Assembly: GCA_050480245.1 (NCBI GenBank)
Contig: JBCNEQ010000019.1
Length of the DNA: 64,000 nt
From: Anoxybacillus sp050480245
GTDB lineage: Bacteria > Bacillota > Bacilli > Bacillales > Anoxybacillaceae
Direction: 5' to 3' (one strand)
This document shows positions 25,593 through 35,456 of this stretch, one piece after another. Made by a program: the position numbers and the translations under genes. The first letter of the stretch is position 1; every line of letters begins with the position of its first letter. Below the pieces are notes generated by a model that was given only the letters and a program-made list of their open reading frames with translations, ran no database searches and was not told where the DNA came from.

Positions 25593-28003
25593 CGATTGCT
25601 TCTGTCATCGTTGATATTCCAACGAGTCAAACGGATCGTCCGTTTGATTACATCATCCCGCCTGAACTTGTCGGCATCGTACAAGCAGGGATGCGCGTTG
25701 TCGTGCCATTTGGCACCCGCCTTTTACAAGGGTTTGTCATTGAAGTGAAAGAAACGACCGATATGCCGATAGAACAATTAAAGCCTATTCACTCTCTTTT
25801 TGATGTCGTTCCTGTGTTCAATGAAGAATTGCTTCAATTAGGAAAATGGCTAACTGAAACGACGCTTTGTTTTATGGTGTCAGCGCTTCAAGCGATGCTC
25901 CCTGCGGCGATGAAGGCCAAGTATGAAAAAGACATTCGGCTTATTGAGCAACATATTTCGCTTGTGCATGAAGATGTACGTGCATTGTTTGGCGGTCGTC
26001 TCGCCATTCCGTGGAGCGATGTCGAAAAAACCCCATACGTGCGCCTGTTGCAAAAAGAAATTGCAAACGGTCATATCGAAGTCGTTTATCGTGTTGAAGA
26101 AAAAGGAAAAATAAAAACAGAAAAATGGATCGAGTTGTGCGCAAGCGACGAATACGTCACACATGTACTCGCATCGCTCCCCGAGCGAGCGATCAAACAA
26201 AAACAAGTGCTCGAGCGGTTGCTTACAGCGCGCACTTTACCGTTAAAACAGTTGCTTGACGAAACAAATAGCACATATGCGACCGTTCAAGCACTCATCA
26301 AAAAACAGCTCGTTACTGTGAAAGAACAAGAAGTATATCGTGATCCATATGCAAACCGATCATTTACAAAAACAAAACCGCTCGCTTTAACAGATGAACA
26401 GCGTCAAGCGTTGCATGCGATCGGACAAGCGATTGACGAAGACGTGCACGATGTTTTTTTAATGTACGGCGTCACCGGAAGCGGAAAAACAGAAGTGTAT
26501 ATGCAGGCGATTGATATCGTCTTAAAAAAAGGAAAAGAAGCGATTGTGCTCGTACCTGAGATTTCACTGACGCCTCAAATGGTGAGACGTTTTAAAGAAC
26601 GATTCGGCTCGAGAGTAGCCGTTCTTCATAGCGGCTTATCGCTCGGAGAAAAGTATGATGAATGGCGGAAAATTCAACGAAAAGAAGTGCAACTCGTCGT
26701 CGGGGCGCGCTCTGCCATTTTTGCCCCGTTTGAAAACATCGGCATCATTATTATTGATGAAGAGCATGAAACGAGCTACAAACAAGAAGAATCACCGCGC
26801 TATCACGCTCGCGATGTTGCGATTTTTCGCGGCCGTTATCATCGCTGTCCGGTTGTGCTCGGCAGCGCCACTCCATCGCTTGAATCGTTTGCGCGCGCGA
26901 AAAAAGGTGTATATCAACAAGTCACGTTAACGAGACGAATGAATGATCATGCGCTTCCACCTGTTGAGATTGTCGATATGCGTGAAGAGCTGCGGGCAGG
27001 AAACCGTTCGATGTTTTCGCGGCTTTTATTTGAAAAATTAACGGAGCGGTTACAAAAAGGGGAACAGTCCGTTTTATTTTTAAATCGTCGGGGCTATTCA
27101 GCTTTTGTCATGTGCCGCGATTGTGGCCATGTCATTCAATGTCCGCATTGCGATATTTCGCTCACATACCATCGCGTGCAACAGCAGCTGAAATGTCATT
27201 ATTGTGGATACGAACAACGCATGTCTTCGCATTGTCCTGCTTGCCAAAGCGAACATATTCGCTTTTTCGGAACAGGGACGCAAAAAGTGGAAGAAGAATT
27301 AACAAAGCTCCTACCTCATGCGCGCGTCATTCGCATGGATGTCGATACAACGAGCCGAAAAGGAGCACATGAACGATTGCTAAATGAATTTGGGGAAGGG
27401 AAGGCGGACATTTTACTTGGCACGCAAATGATTGCCAAAGGACTTGATTTTCCGAACGTCACATTGGTCGGCGTATTAGCGGCTGACACGATGCTTCATG
27501 TACCTGACTTTCGTGCGGCGGAAAAAACGTTTCAGCTACTAACACAAGTGAGCGGCCGAGCAGGGCGACATCATCTTCCGGGCGAAGTCGTCATTCAAAC
27601 GTACACGCCTGAGCATTACAGCATTCAACTAGCAGCCGATCATCACTTTGAGGCGTTTTATGAGCGTGAAATGATCAATCGAAAAAAACACGGGTATCCG
27701 CCGTTTTACTATTTAGCGCTCATTACGGTGTCACATCTTGATCCGCTTAAAGGGGTAAGCATCGCTGATAAAATTGTCGCTCATGTGAAAAAACATCTTT
27801 CTGCTGAATCGGTTGTGCTAGGACCTGTCGCTTCCCCGATTGCGCGCATGAACGATAGATATCGTTACCAATGCATGATAAAATACAAGCGGGAAGCGAA
27901 CTTAACGACCGCGCTGCGCACGATTGTTGAACATTATCAGCGCGAGATGGCGCGCGGCGATGTGACGATTACGATTGATTTAAATCCATATATGATGATG
28001 TAA
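25589..28003 (+). CDS. priA: Primosomal protein N' (replication restart helicase PriA)
   Basis: 804 residues. An N-terminal 3'-DNA-binding domain is followed by a DEAH-type helicase core with Walker A GVTGSGKTE at about residue 293 and DEEH at 390-393. A zinc module of paired Cys motifs (CRDCGH, CPHC, CHYCGY, CPAC) lies in the later half. PriA reloads the replisome at stalled or repaired forks. Its start overlaps the coaBC stop. Confidence 0.97.
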   Translation: MTIASVIVDIPTSQTDRPFDYIIPPELVGIVQAGMRVVVPFGTRLLQGFVIEVKETTDMPIEQLKPIHSLFDVVPVFNEELLQLGKWLTETTLCFMVSALQAMLPAAMKAKYEKDIRLIEQHISLVHEDVRALFGGRLAIPWSDVEKTPYVRLLQKEIANGHIEVVYRVEEKGKIKTEKWIELCASDEYVTHVLASLPERAIKQKQVLERLLTARTLPLKQLLDETNSTYATVQALIKKQLVTVKEQEVYRDPYANRSFTKTKPLALTDEQRQALHAIGQAIDEDVHDVFLMYGVTGSGKTEVYMQAIDIVLKKGKEAIVLVPEISLTPQMVRRFKERFGSRVAVLHSGLSLGEKYDEWRKIQRKEVQLVVGARSAIFAPFENIGIIIIDEEHETSYKQEESPRYHARDVAIFRGRYHRCPVVLGSATPSLESFARAKKGVYQQVTLTRRMNDHALPPVEIVDMREELRAGNRSMFSRLLFEKLTERLQKGEQSVLFLNRRGYSAFVMCRDCGHVIQCPHCDISLTYHRVQQQLKCHYCGYEQRMSSHCPACQSEHIRFFGTGTQKVEEELTKLLPHARVIRMDVDTTSRKGAHERLLNEFGEGKADILLGTQMIAKGLDFPNVTLVGVLAADTMLHVPDFRAAEKTFQLLTQVSGRAGRHHLPGEVVIQTYTPEHYSIQLAADHHFEAFYEREMINRKKHGYPPFYYLALITVSHLDPLKGVSIADKIVAHVKKHLSAESVVLGPVASPIARMNDRYRYQCMIKYKREANLTTALRTIVEHYQREMARGDVTITIDLNPYMMM

Positions 28004-28020
28004 ATAAGGGAGGAACCGTT

Positions 28021-28494
28021 TTGGCGATTTTACCGATTGTAATATATCCTGCACCAATTTTAGAAACCGCTTGTCAGTCGGTCACCGTATTTGACCGAAA
28101 GTTGACGAAGCTATTAAACGACATGTACGATACGATGCTTGCAGCCGATGGGGTCGGCTTAGCCGCCCCACAAATCGGCATCGCTCAACAAATTGCCATC
28201 GTCGATATTGGCGACCGCCATGGGCGCATTGAATTAATTAATCCTGTCATCGTGGAACAGAGCGGCGAACAAATCGGGCCAGAAGGATGTTTAAGTTTTC
28301 CGGGATTATTTGGGGAAGTGAAACGTTTCCAATACGTGAAAGTACGTGCGCAAAATCGTCGCGGTCGCCCGTTTGAAATCGAAGCGACTGGCTTTTTAGC
28401 GCGCGCGTTACAACATGAGATCGACCATTTACATGGCATATTATTTACATCGAAAGTCATTCGGTACTATGAAGAAGGGGAGTTCGAAGGATGA
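28021..28494 (+). CDS. def: Peptide deformylase
   Basis: 157 residues. It removes the formyl group from nascent N-terminal methionine. The three family motifs are present: GVGLAAPQIG (about 44-53), EGCLSFPG with the metal Cys near residue 90, and QHEIDHLHG with metal His 132 and 136. Translation appears to start at TTG 28021 behind AGGGAGGAACCG. The gene overlaps fmt by four bases, coupling formylation and deformylation enzymes. Confidence 0.96.
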   Translation: MAILPIVIYPAPILETACQSVTVFDRKLTKLLNDMYDTMLAADGVGLAAPQIGIAQQIAIVDIGDRHGRIELINPVIVEQSGEQIGPEGCLSFPGLFGEVKRFQYVKVRAQNRRGRPFEIEATGFLARALQHEIDHLHGILFTSKVIRYYEEGEFEG

Positions 28495-29435
28495 ACATTG
28501 TGTTTATGGGAACACCTGATTTTGCTGTTCCGATTTTAGAACAACTGATTAAAGACGGATACAACGTGGTCGGCGTCGTTACGCAACCGGATAAACCGAA
28601 AGGACGAAAGCAACAATTGACCCCACCTCCCGTCAAAGTGACCGCACAATCATACGGCATTCCTGTATTGCAACCAACGAAAATTCGGGAAAAAGACCAG
28701 TATGAACAAGTGATCGCTTTACAACCAGACATCATTGTGACAGCAGCGTTCGGACAAATTTTACCGAAACCGCTCCTTGAAGCACCAAAGTATGGCTGCA
28801 TTAATGTTCACGCATCGCTTTTGCCAGAGTTGCGCGGAGGCGCTCCGATTCATTACGCCATTTTACAAGGAAAAAAGAAAACGGGCATTACGATCATGTA
28901 TATGGTTGAAAAACTAGATGCAGGCGATATATTAACGCAAGTGGAAGTGCCAATTGATGAACGCGATACAGTCGGGACATTGCACGACAAACTAAGCCAA
29001 GCGGGTGCGAAACTACTTTCTGAGACGCTTCCGAAACTGCTTCGTGGCGACATTATGCCGATCAAGCAAGATGATGAACAAGCGACGTTTGCGTACAACA
29101 TTAAGCCCGAACAAGAGCGGATCGATTGGACGAAAACAGGTGAAGACATTTACAACCATATTCGCGGCATGAATCCGTGGCCTGTTGCTTATACGACATA
29201 TGGCGATGAACGTTGGAAAATTTGGTGGGGAGAAAAAGTCCAAACTTCTTCACAAGCGAAGCCAGGCACGATTGTCGCCATTGAGAAAGATGGCATCATC
29301 GTTGCAACCGGCAATGAAACAGCGATAAAAATTACGGAACTGCAGCCAGCCGGGAAGCGAAAAATGAGCGCCACCGACTTTTTGCGCGGCACGACGATTT
29401 CAATTGGGACAGCATTAGGAGGAACGAATGAGTAA
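28491..29435 (+). CDS. fmt: Methionyl-tRNA formyltransferase
   Basis: 314 residues. It formylates the initiator Met-tRNA using 10-formyltetrahydrofolate. The formyltransferase core has MGTPDFAVP at the N-terminus and the catalytic segment HASLLPELRGGAPI. A C-terminal OB-like tRNA-binding domain follows. It overlaps def upstream and rsmB downstream by 8 bases. Confidence 0.97.
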   Translation: MNIVFMGTPDFAVPILEQLIKDGYNVVGVVTQPDKPKGRKQQLTPPPVKVTAQSYGIPVLQPTKIREKDQYEQVIALQPDIIVTAAFGQILPKPLLEAPKYGCINVHASLLPELRGGAPIHYAILQGKKKTGITIMYMVEKLDAGDILTQVEVPIDERDTVGTLHDKLSQAGAKLLSETLPKLLRGDIMPIKQDDEQATFAYNIKPEQERIDWTKTGEDIYNHIRGMNPWPVAYTTYGDERWKIWWGEKVQTSSQAKPGTIVAIEKDGIIVATGNETAIKITELQPAGKRKMSATDFLRGTTISIGTALGGTNE

Positions 29436-30774
29436 AAAAAACGTGCGAAACTTAGCATTAGATGTGCTGATCGACATTGAAAAAAAACGAGCATATAGCA
29501 ATTTGTCGCTCCATCACGTCATTGAAACGAACGAATTATCCGCCCAAGACGTTGCGCTTTTAACGGAATTAGTGTACGGAACGGTACAACGTCGCGATAC
29601 GCTCGATTACTATTTACAGCCGTTTGTTAAAGGAAAAATCGAGCCGTGGGTGCGCCTGTTGCTTCGCTTGTCGCTTTATCAAATGGTATATTTAGATCGC
29701 ATCCCCGATCGCGCAGTATTGTTTGAAGCGGTTGAAATTGCTAAACGGCGGGGGCATCGCGGCATCGCCTCGCTTGTTAACGGCGTATTGCGCTCGATTC
29801 AGCGCCAAGGGTTGCGCTCTTTTGACGAAATACAAGACGACCTCGAACGTTTAGCGATCGCAACGAGCCATCCGCTTTGGCTCGTGCGCCGGTGGGTTGA
29901 ACAATTCGGATTAGATGCGACGAAACGGATGTGTGAAGCAAACGTTTTGCCGCCAGAGCAAACAGCGCGTGTCAATACGACAAAAGCAACCGTTTCTGAC
30001 GTGATCGCTGAATTAAAAAAAGAAGGCATAGAGGCCGTTCCATCAACGGTTGTTGATGTTGGGGTGAAAATGGTTAAAGGAAACGCGGCGAAAACGAAAG
30101 CATTTCAAAATGGGCTTCTTACTATTCAAGATGAAAGTTCTATGCTTGTCGCTTATGCGCTTTCTCCAAATGAAACAGATGTCGTATTAGATTGTTGTGC
30201 GGCTCCAGGTGGAAAGACGACGCATATTGCGGAGCGAATGAACAATCGCGGTCGTATTGTCGCCTTAGATATTCATGATCATAAAGTAAAACTGATCGAA
30301 CAGCAGGCGAAGCGACTCGGTTTGTCGAATATTGAAGCGAAACAACTCGATAGCCGTCAAGCACATACACAATTTGCTGCTGAAACGTTTGATCGCATAT
30401 TAGTTGATGCTCCGTGTTCAGGGCTTGGCGTCATTCGTCGGAAGCCGGAAATTAAATACGCCAAAAACGAAAAAGACATCGCGCAGCTTGCCGAAATCCA
30501 ATTGAACATTTTACGGGCGGTTGCCCCGCTTTTAAAACGTGGTGGAACGCTTGTATATAGCACATGTACAGTCGATCGGGAAGAAAATGAACGAGTGATC
30601 GCTAAGTTTTTAGACGAGCATCCACAATATGAACGCGACCAAACACTTGCTTTGCGCTTGCCGTCATCGGTTGCGCCATATGTGCATGACGGCATGTTGC
30701 AATTGCTTCCACATCACGTATTTAGCGATGGGTTTTTTATCGCAACATTGAAAAAGAAAGGTGAAATGACATGA
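29428..30774 (+). CDS. rsmB: 16S rRNA (cytosine-967-C5)-methyltransferase
   Basis: 448 residues. An N-terminal NusB-like RNA-binding domain (about 1-130) is followed by a SAM-dependent methyltransferase domain. The SAM site is LDCCAAPGGKTTHIA. The two catalytic cysteines are in DAPCSGLGVIRRKPE and STCTVDREENE. The starting ATG lies in the end of fmt, after AGGAGGAACG. It overlaps rlmN by four bases. In B. subtilis it is also known as sun or yloM. Confidence 0.95.
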   Translation: MSKKNVRNLALDVLIDIEKKRAYSNLSLHHVIETNELSAQDVALLTELVYGTVQRRDTLDYYLQPFVKGKIEPWVRLLLRLSLYQMVYLDRIPDRAVLFEAVEIAKRRGHRGIASLVNGVLRSIQRQGLRSFDEIQDDLERLAIATSHPLWLVRRWVEQFGLDATKRMCEANVLPPEQTARVNTTKATVSDVIAELKKEGIEAVPSTVVDVGVKMVKGNAAKTKAFQNGLLTIQDESSMLVAYALSPNETDVVLDCCAAPGGKTTHIAERMNNRGRIVALDIHDHKVKLIEQQAKRLGLSNIEAKQLDSRQAHTQFAAETFDRILVDAPCSGLGVIRRKPEIKYAKNEKDIAQLAEIQLNILRAVAPLLKRGGTLVYSTCTVDREENERVIAKFLDEHPQYERDQTLALRLPSSVAPYVHDGMLQLLPHHVFSDGFFIATLKKKGEMT

Positions 30775-31820
30775 AACCATCCATTTACTCGCTGCGTTTA
30801 GAAGACTTGCAAAGTTGGGTGGAACAGCAAGGAGAAAAGCCGTTTCGCGCCACACAAATTTTTGAATGGTTATATAAAAAACGTGTTGCGTCATTTGAAG
30901 AAATGACGAATATTCCAAAAGCGTTGCGCGAGCGGTTAGATGAACATTTTGTCATCACAACATTAAAAACGCTCGTGCAACAAACATCAAAAGACGGAAC
31001 AATGAAGTTTTTATTCGAGCTTCATGACGGCTATTCGATTGAAACAGTGCTTATGCGCCATGACTACGGCAATTCGATTTGTGTCACGACTCAAGTCGGC
31101 TGCCGGATCGGCTGTACGTTTTGCGCTTCGACATTAGGAGGATTAAAGCGCAATTTACAAGCAGGTGAAATCGTTGCCCAAGTCGTCAAAGTGCAAAAAG
31201 CGCTCGACGAAACAAATGAACGCATAAGCAGCATCGTCGTCATGGGAATTGGGGAGCCGTTTGACAACTATGACGAACTCATGAAGTTTTTAAAAATTGT
31301 TAACCATCCGAAAGGGCTGCATATTGGTGCGCGTCATATTACCGTATCGACGAGCGGCATCATCCCGAAAATTTATCAATTTGCTGACGAAAACATGCAA
31401 ATTAATTTTGCCATTTCGCTTCATGCGCCAAATACAGAGTTGCGCACAAAGCTTATGCCGATTAACCGCGCCTACAAATTGCCAGAACTTATGGAAGCGG
31501 TGCGCTACTACATTGAAAAAACAGGGCGGCGCGTTACATTTGAATACGGTTTGTTTGGTGGTGTGAACGATCAAATAGAACACGCGGAAGAGCTTGCACA
31601 GCTCATTAAAGGATTGAAATGTCATGTCAATTTAATTCCGGTCAACTATGTACCTGAACGCAACTACGTTCGTACGCCGCGCGAACAAATTTTTGCGTTT
31701 GAGAAAACATTAAAAAAACATGGCATTAATGTAACGATTCGCCGCGAGCAAGGGCATGATATTGATGCAGCATGCGGACAACTGCGTGCAAAGGAGCGAA
31801 AAGAGGAGACGAAAGCGTAA
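30771..31820 (+). CDS. rlmN: Dual-specificity 23S rRNA / tRNA adenine-C2 methyltransferase
   Basis: 349 residues. A radical SAM enzyme that methylates A2503 of 23S rRNA and A37 of some tRNAs. The radical SAM cluster is CRIGCTFC (CxxxCxxC). The GIGEP and GGVND segments are present, and the C-terminal Cys in DAACGQL is the methyl-accepting residue used in the mechanism. AAAGGTGAAATGACATG shows the start overlapping the rsmB stop. Confidence 0.96.
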   Translation: MKPSIYSLRLEDLQSWVEQQGEKPFRATQIFEWLYKKRVASFEEMTNIPKALRERLDEHFVITTLKTLVQQTSKDGTMKFLFELHDGYSIETVLMRHDYGNSICVTTQVGCRIGCTFCASTLGGLKRNLQAGEIVAQVVKVQKALDETNERISSIVVMGIGEPFDNYDELMKFLKIVNHPKGLHIGARHITVSTSGIIPKIYQFADENMQINFAISLHAPNTELRTKLMPINRAYKLPELMEAVRYYIEKTGRRVTFEYGLFGGVNDQIEHAEELAQLIKGLKCHVNLIPVNYVPERNYVRTPREQIFAFEKTLKKHGINVTIRREQGHDIDAACGQLRAKERKEETKA

Positions 31821-31875
31821 ACGGGATACACATACAGAAGGGAGGAAGCGATACTCGCGTGAGTGTCGCGCGCGT

Positions 31876-32625
31876 ATGAAGGCGGTTTTTCAAACGGATG
31901 TCGGTAAAATTAGGTCGCATAATGAAGATAACGGCGGTGTTTTTATCAATAAAGCTGGCGATTATTTAGCCGTTGTCGCTGATGGTATGGGTGGCCACCG
32001 CGCTGGCGATGTGGCGAGTGAAATGACGATGACGCAATTAAAACAGTTTTGGGAAGAAACAGATGAAATGACGTCGCCACAACAAGCGGAAACGTGGCTA
32101 AAAGAGCATGTGATGAAAGTAAACGAATCGCTCTTTCATCATTCTCAAACAAACGATCATTGTCAAGGAATGGGCACAACGATTGTAGCTGCCATTTGTA
32201 CAAAACAGTTTGCTACGATCGGGCACATCGGTGATAGCCGTTGCTATTTACTAAATGCAAACGGATTTCAACAAATGACAGAAGATCATTCGCTTGTCAA
32301 TGAGCTAGTGAAAAGCGGACAATTATCGAAAGAAGATGCCGAATATCATCCCCGCAAACATGTATTATTGCGCGCGCTCGGAACAGAACAGACGATTCAG
32401 CTAGACGTGAAAACGGTCGCTATTGAAGAAGGAGATATGTTGTTGCTTTGTTCCGACGGGCTTTCGAATAAAGTATCGGAACAGACGATGGTAGATATAT
32501 TAACGTCTGATCGCCCGCTTGAAGAAAAAGCCCAAGCGTTAATTGATGTAGCAAACGAGCACGGTGGTGAAGATAATATTACGTTAGCGATCGTACAATT
32601 TTTACACATGAGTGAAAGTAGGTGA
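31876..32625 (+). CDS. prpC: PP2C-family serine/threonine protein phosphatase
   Basis: About 249 residues. Metal-binding aspartates are seen in VVADGMGGHRAGD and GHIGDSRCYL, with further ones in LCSDGLSN and HGGEDNITLA. It reverses phosphorylation by the PrkC kinase encoded 6 bases downstream. ATG 31876 (MKAVFQTDVGKIRSHNEDN) matches the family N-terminus. No Shine-Dalgarno is within reach of it; GGGAGGAAG lies about 30 bases upstream, before a six-codon frame starting at GTG 31859 that ends in ATGA over this start. Confidence 0.93.
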   Translation: MKAVFQTDVGKIRSHNEDNGGVFINKAGDYLAVVADGMGGHRAGDVASEMTMTQLKQFWEETDEMTSPQQAETWLKEHVMKVNESLFHHSQTNDHCQGMGTTIVAAICTKQFATIGHIGDSRCYLLNANGFQQMTEDHSLVNELVKSGQLSKEDAEYHPRKHVLLRALGTEQTIQLDVKTVAIEEGDMLLLCSDGLSNKVSEQTMVDILTSDRPLEEKAQALIDVANEHGGEDNITLAIVQFLHMSESR

Positions 32626-32631
32626 TCGCTC

Positions 32632-34560
32632 GTGCTCATCGGCAAACGATTAAACGGTCGCTATAAAATTTTGCAACTCATTGGCGGCGGCGGAATGGCA
32701 AACGTTTATTTAGCCAGAGATATCATTTTAGATCGCGACGTTGCCGTAAAAGTGTTGCGCTTAGATTTTGTTAACGATGATTTATTTATTAAACGGTTTC
32801 GGCGTGAAGCGCAAGCAGCGACGAGTTTAAATCATGAAAATATTGTAACGATTTACGATGTTGGGGAAGATGATGGCATTTATTACATGGTTATGGAATA
32901 TGTGCGCGGTTGTACGTTAAAACAATATATTCAACAACATGCTCCGCTTCCGATTCAAGAAGCATTGCGCATGATGGACGAGTTAACGGGTGCAATAGCC
33001 CACGCGCACCAAAACGGAGTCATTCATCGCGATATTAAACCGCAAAATATTTTAGTGGCGGAAGACGGAACGGTTAAAGTGACTGATTTTGGCATCGCTA
33101 TCGCACTAAGCTCGACAACGATTACGCAAACGAATTCTGTTTTAGGGTCTGTTCACTATTTATCGCCTGAGCAAGCAAAAGGCGGCATGGCGACAGAAAA
33201 ATCGGATATTTATTCGCTCGGTATCGTCATGTTTGAGCTATTAACCGGTCATTTGCCGTTTTCTGGTGAATCAGCTGTCGCAATTGTACTAAAACATTTA
33301 CAAACGGAGACGCCTTCTTTGCGGCGATGGAATCCGAATATTCCACAGAGCGTAGAAAACATTGTATTAAAAGCAACAGCAAAAAATCCGTTGCATCGCT
33401 ACAATAGCGCGCTAGACATGCAGCAACATATTCGTACGGCTCTTTTACCTGAGCGCATCAACGAAGCGAAGTTTACGTTGCCTATGGAAGACGATGATGA
33501 AGAAACAAAAGTAGTGCCGATTGTCAAATCACCCGCTCCTCCATCGCCAGAAAAAAAAGAAAACGTTTCTGCTCCAAAAGAAAAGCGACAAAAGAAATGG
33601 CTCATTTTATGGACGGTGTTTCTTTTCTTATTTATTGGTGCTAGTGTGAGTGCGGTTACATGGCTTCCTGATTTATTTTTTCCGAAAGATGTCACTGTGC
33701 CTGATGTGACGAACAAAAATTATGATGATGCGGTAGCGGAGTTAACGTCGTTAGGTTTAAAAATTGAAAAGACGATTGAACAAGAACATGATGATATTGC
33801 AGAAGGATACGTCATTCGTACAAATCCACCGGCTGGAAAAATCGTAAAAGATGGCACATCTGTGACGATTTATAAAAGTATAGGAAAGAAAAAAGTTGAG
33901 TTTAAAAATTATGTCGGTGAGCAAATTGATGACATCGAGCCACAATTGCGCGCAGAAAACTATTTGATTATTGATAAAAAAGAAGTGTATAGCGATGAAC
34001 CAGCAGGGACGATTATCGAACAATTTCCGCTTCCAGGTGAAAAAGTCGTACCTGAAGAGACAGAAGTACAATTGACGGTCAGCCTTGGACCAGAAAAAAT
34101 TATTTTAAAAGATTTAACCGGATATACGGAGAAAAGTGTGCGCGATTATGCGGCAGACCAACAATTGTACGTCGTCGTAAAGCAGCAATATTCCGATACG
34201 GTCGAAAAAGGGCTCGTCATTTCCCAAACGCCACAAGCGAATGCAAGATTGGAAAAAGGGGCAACCGTTACAGTCGTTATTTCTCTCGGAAAAGAACCTA
34301 TACTGACAAAAAAGGTGATTCAACAAATTGACATTCCATATGAACCGCCTGTTGATGACAACGAGCCGGTCATGGCAGAATTATATATTGAAGACGAAAA
34401 CCATTCATTCGCCCAACCGTACAAACGTTATCGCTTAACTAATGACGTGAAAGAGCGTGTCGAATTCGTCATTCAACAAGGAAAACAAGGACGCTATCGC
34501 GTCGTTGTAAACGGCACGACGGTACGCGAAGGCATTGTTCCATATCCGACAACACCTTAA
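32632..34560 (+). CDS. prkC: Membrane Ser/Thr protein kinase with PASTA repeats
   Basis: 642 residues. The cytoplasmic Hanks-type kinase domain (about 1-270) has the glycine loop IGGGGMANVY, Lys 40 in VAVKVL and the catalytic HRDIKPQN with Asp 134. A single membrane helix lies near 323-345. Three PASTA domains follow outside the cell (about 355-560), then a C-terminal Ig-like part. PASTA domains bind muropeptides; in B. subtilis the kinase senses them during spore germination. The start is GTG 32632 after AGGTGATC. It forms a pair with prpC. Confidence 0.96.
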   Translation: MLIGKRLNGRYKILQLIGGGGMANVYLARDIILDRDVAVKVLRLDFVNDDLFIKRFRREAQAATSLNHENIVTIYDVGEDDGIYYMVMEYVRGCTLKQYIQQHAPLPIQEALRMMDELTGAIAHAHQNGVIHRDIKPQNILVAEDGTVKVTDFGIAIALSSTTITQTNSVLGSVHYLSPEQAKGGMATEKSDIYSLGIVMFELLTGHLPFSGESAVAIVLKHLQTETPSLRRWNPNIPQSVENIVLKATAKNPLHRYNSALDMQQHIRTALLPERINEAKFTLPMEDDDEETKVVPIVKSPAPPSPEKKENVSAPKEKRQKKWLILWTVFLFLFIGASVSAVTWLPDLFFPKDVTVPDVTNKNYDDAVAELTSLGLKIEKTIEQEHDDIAEGYVIRTNPPAGKIVKDGTSVTIYKSIGKKKVEFKNYVGEQIDDIEPQLRAENYLIIDKKEVYSDEPAGTIIEQFPLPGEKVVPEETEVQLTVSLGPEKIILKDLTGYTEKSVRDYAADQQLYVVVKQQYSDTVEKGLVISQTPQANARLEKGATVTVVISLGKEPILTKKVIQQIDIPYEPPVDDNEPVMAELYIEDENHSFAQPYKRYRLTNDVKERVEFVIQQGKQGRYRVVVNGTTVREGIVPYPTTP

Positions 34561-34572
34561 AGGAGGGAAGCT

Positions 34573-35454
34573 ATGGCAGAAGGAAAAATTATTAAAGCGC
34601 TCAGCGGCTTTTATTACGTGTTAAGTGATGGCAAAGTGTATCAATGTCGCGGCCGCGGGGTGTTTCGCAAGCGGAAAGTAACGCCGCTTGTCGGCGACTA
34701 CGTTTCCTTTCAGGCGGAAAATGAACGGGAAGGCTACATATTAGATGTATTTGAGCGGAAAAATGAACTCGTTCGTCCGCCGATTGCCAATATCGATCAA
34801 GCGATTTTAGTGTTTTCAGCAGTAGAGCCAGATTTCAGCCCTGGATTACTCGATCGTTTTCTCGTATTAATTGAAGCAAAAGACATTCGTCCGCTTATTG
34901 TTGTGAGTAAAATGGATTTAGTAGACGATGACACAAGGCCTCGTATTGAACAATATATTCGCGATTATCGTCAAATCGGATATGAAGTGTTCGAAGTTTC
35001 GGTCAAAACGCGCGCAGGTATTGATGCATTATTGCCTTATTTTGAAGGAAAAGTATCGGTATTTGCAGGGCAATCAGGCGTCGGGAAGTCGTCTTTACTA
35101 AATGCATTACGTCCGGACTTGCAGTTAAAAACGGGCGACATTTCCCATCACCTTGGGCGTGGAAAACATACGACAAGACATGTCGAGTTAATTGAAATCG
35201 GAGGCGGTTTTGTCGCAGATACACCAGGATTTAGCGCGCTAGAATTTGATGATATTGAACTTGAACAATTACCGCTTTGTTTTCCGGAGTTTGTCGCAAA
35301 AAGCAGTGATTGTAAATTTCGCGGTTGCACGCATACGGCTGAGCCGAAATGTGCGGTCAAAGAAGCATTAGCATCAGGAGACATTCCTCCTTATCGCTAT
35401 GAACATTACATGAGTTTTATAGAGGAAATCAAGGAACGAAAGCCGAGGTATTAA
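34573..35454 (+). CDS. rsgA: Small ribosomal subunit maturation GTPase RsgA
   Basis: 293 residues. An N-terminal OB fold is followed by a circularly permuted GTPase: the G4 motif VVSKMDLVDD comes before the P-loop GQSGVGKSSLLNAL. A C-terminal zinc site is seen in CKFRGCTHTAEPKC. It acts late in 30S assembly and hydrolyses GTP on the ribosome. AAAGGAGGGAAGCT precedes the ATG. It lies between prkC and rpe, as in B. subtilis (cpgA, yloQ). Confidence 0.96.
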   Translation: MAEGKIIKALSGFYYVLSDGKVYQCRGRGVFRKRKVTPLVGDYVSFQAENEREGYILDVFERKNELVRPPIANIDQAILVFSAVEPDFSPGLLDRFLVLIEAKDIRPLIVVSKMDLVDDDTRPRIEQYIRDYRQIGYEVFEVSVKTRAGIDALLPYFEGKVSVFAGQSGVGKSSLLNALRPDLQLKTGDISHHLGRGKHTTRHVELIEIGGGFVADTPGFSALEFDDIELEQLPLCFPEFVAKSSDCKFRGCTHTAEPKCAVKEALASGDIPPYRYEHYMSFIEEIKERKPRY

Positions 35455-35456
35455 AC

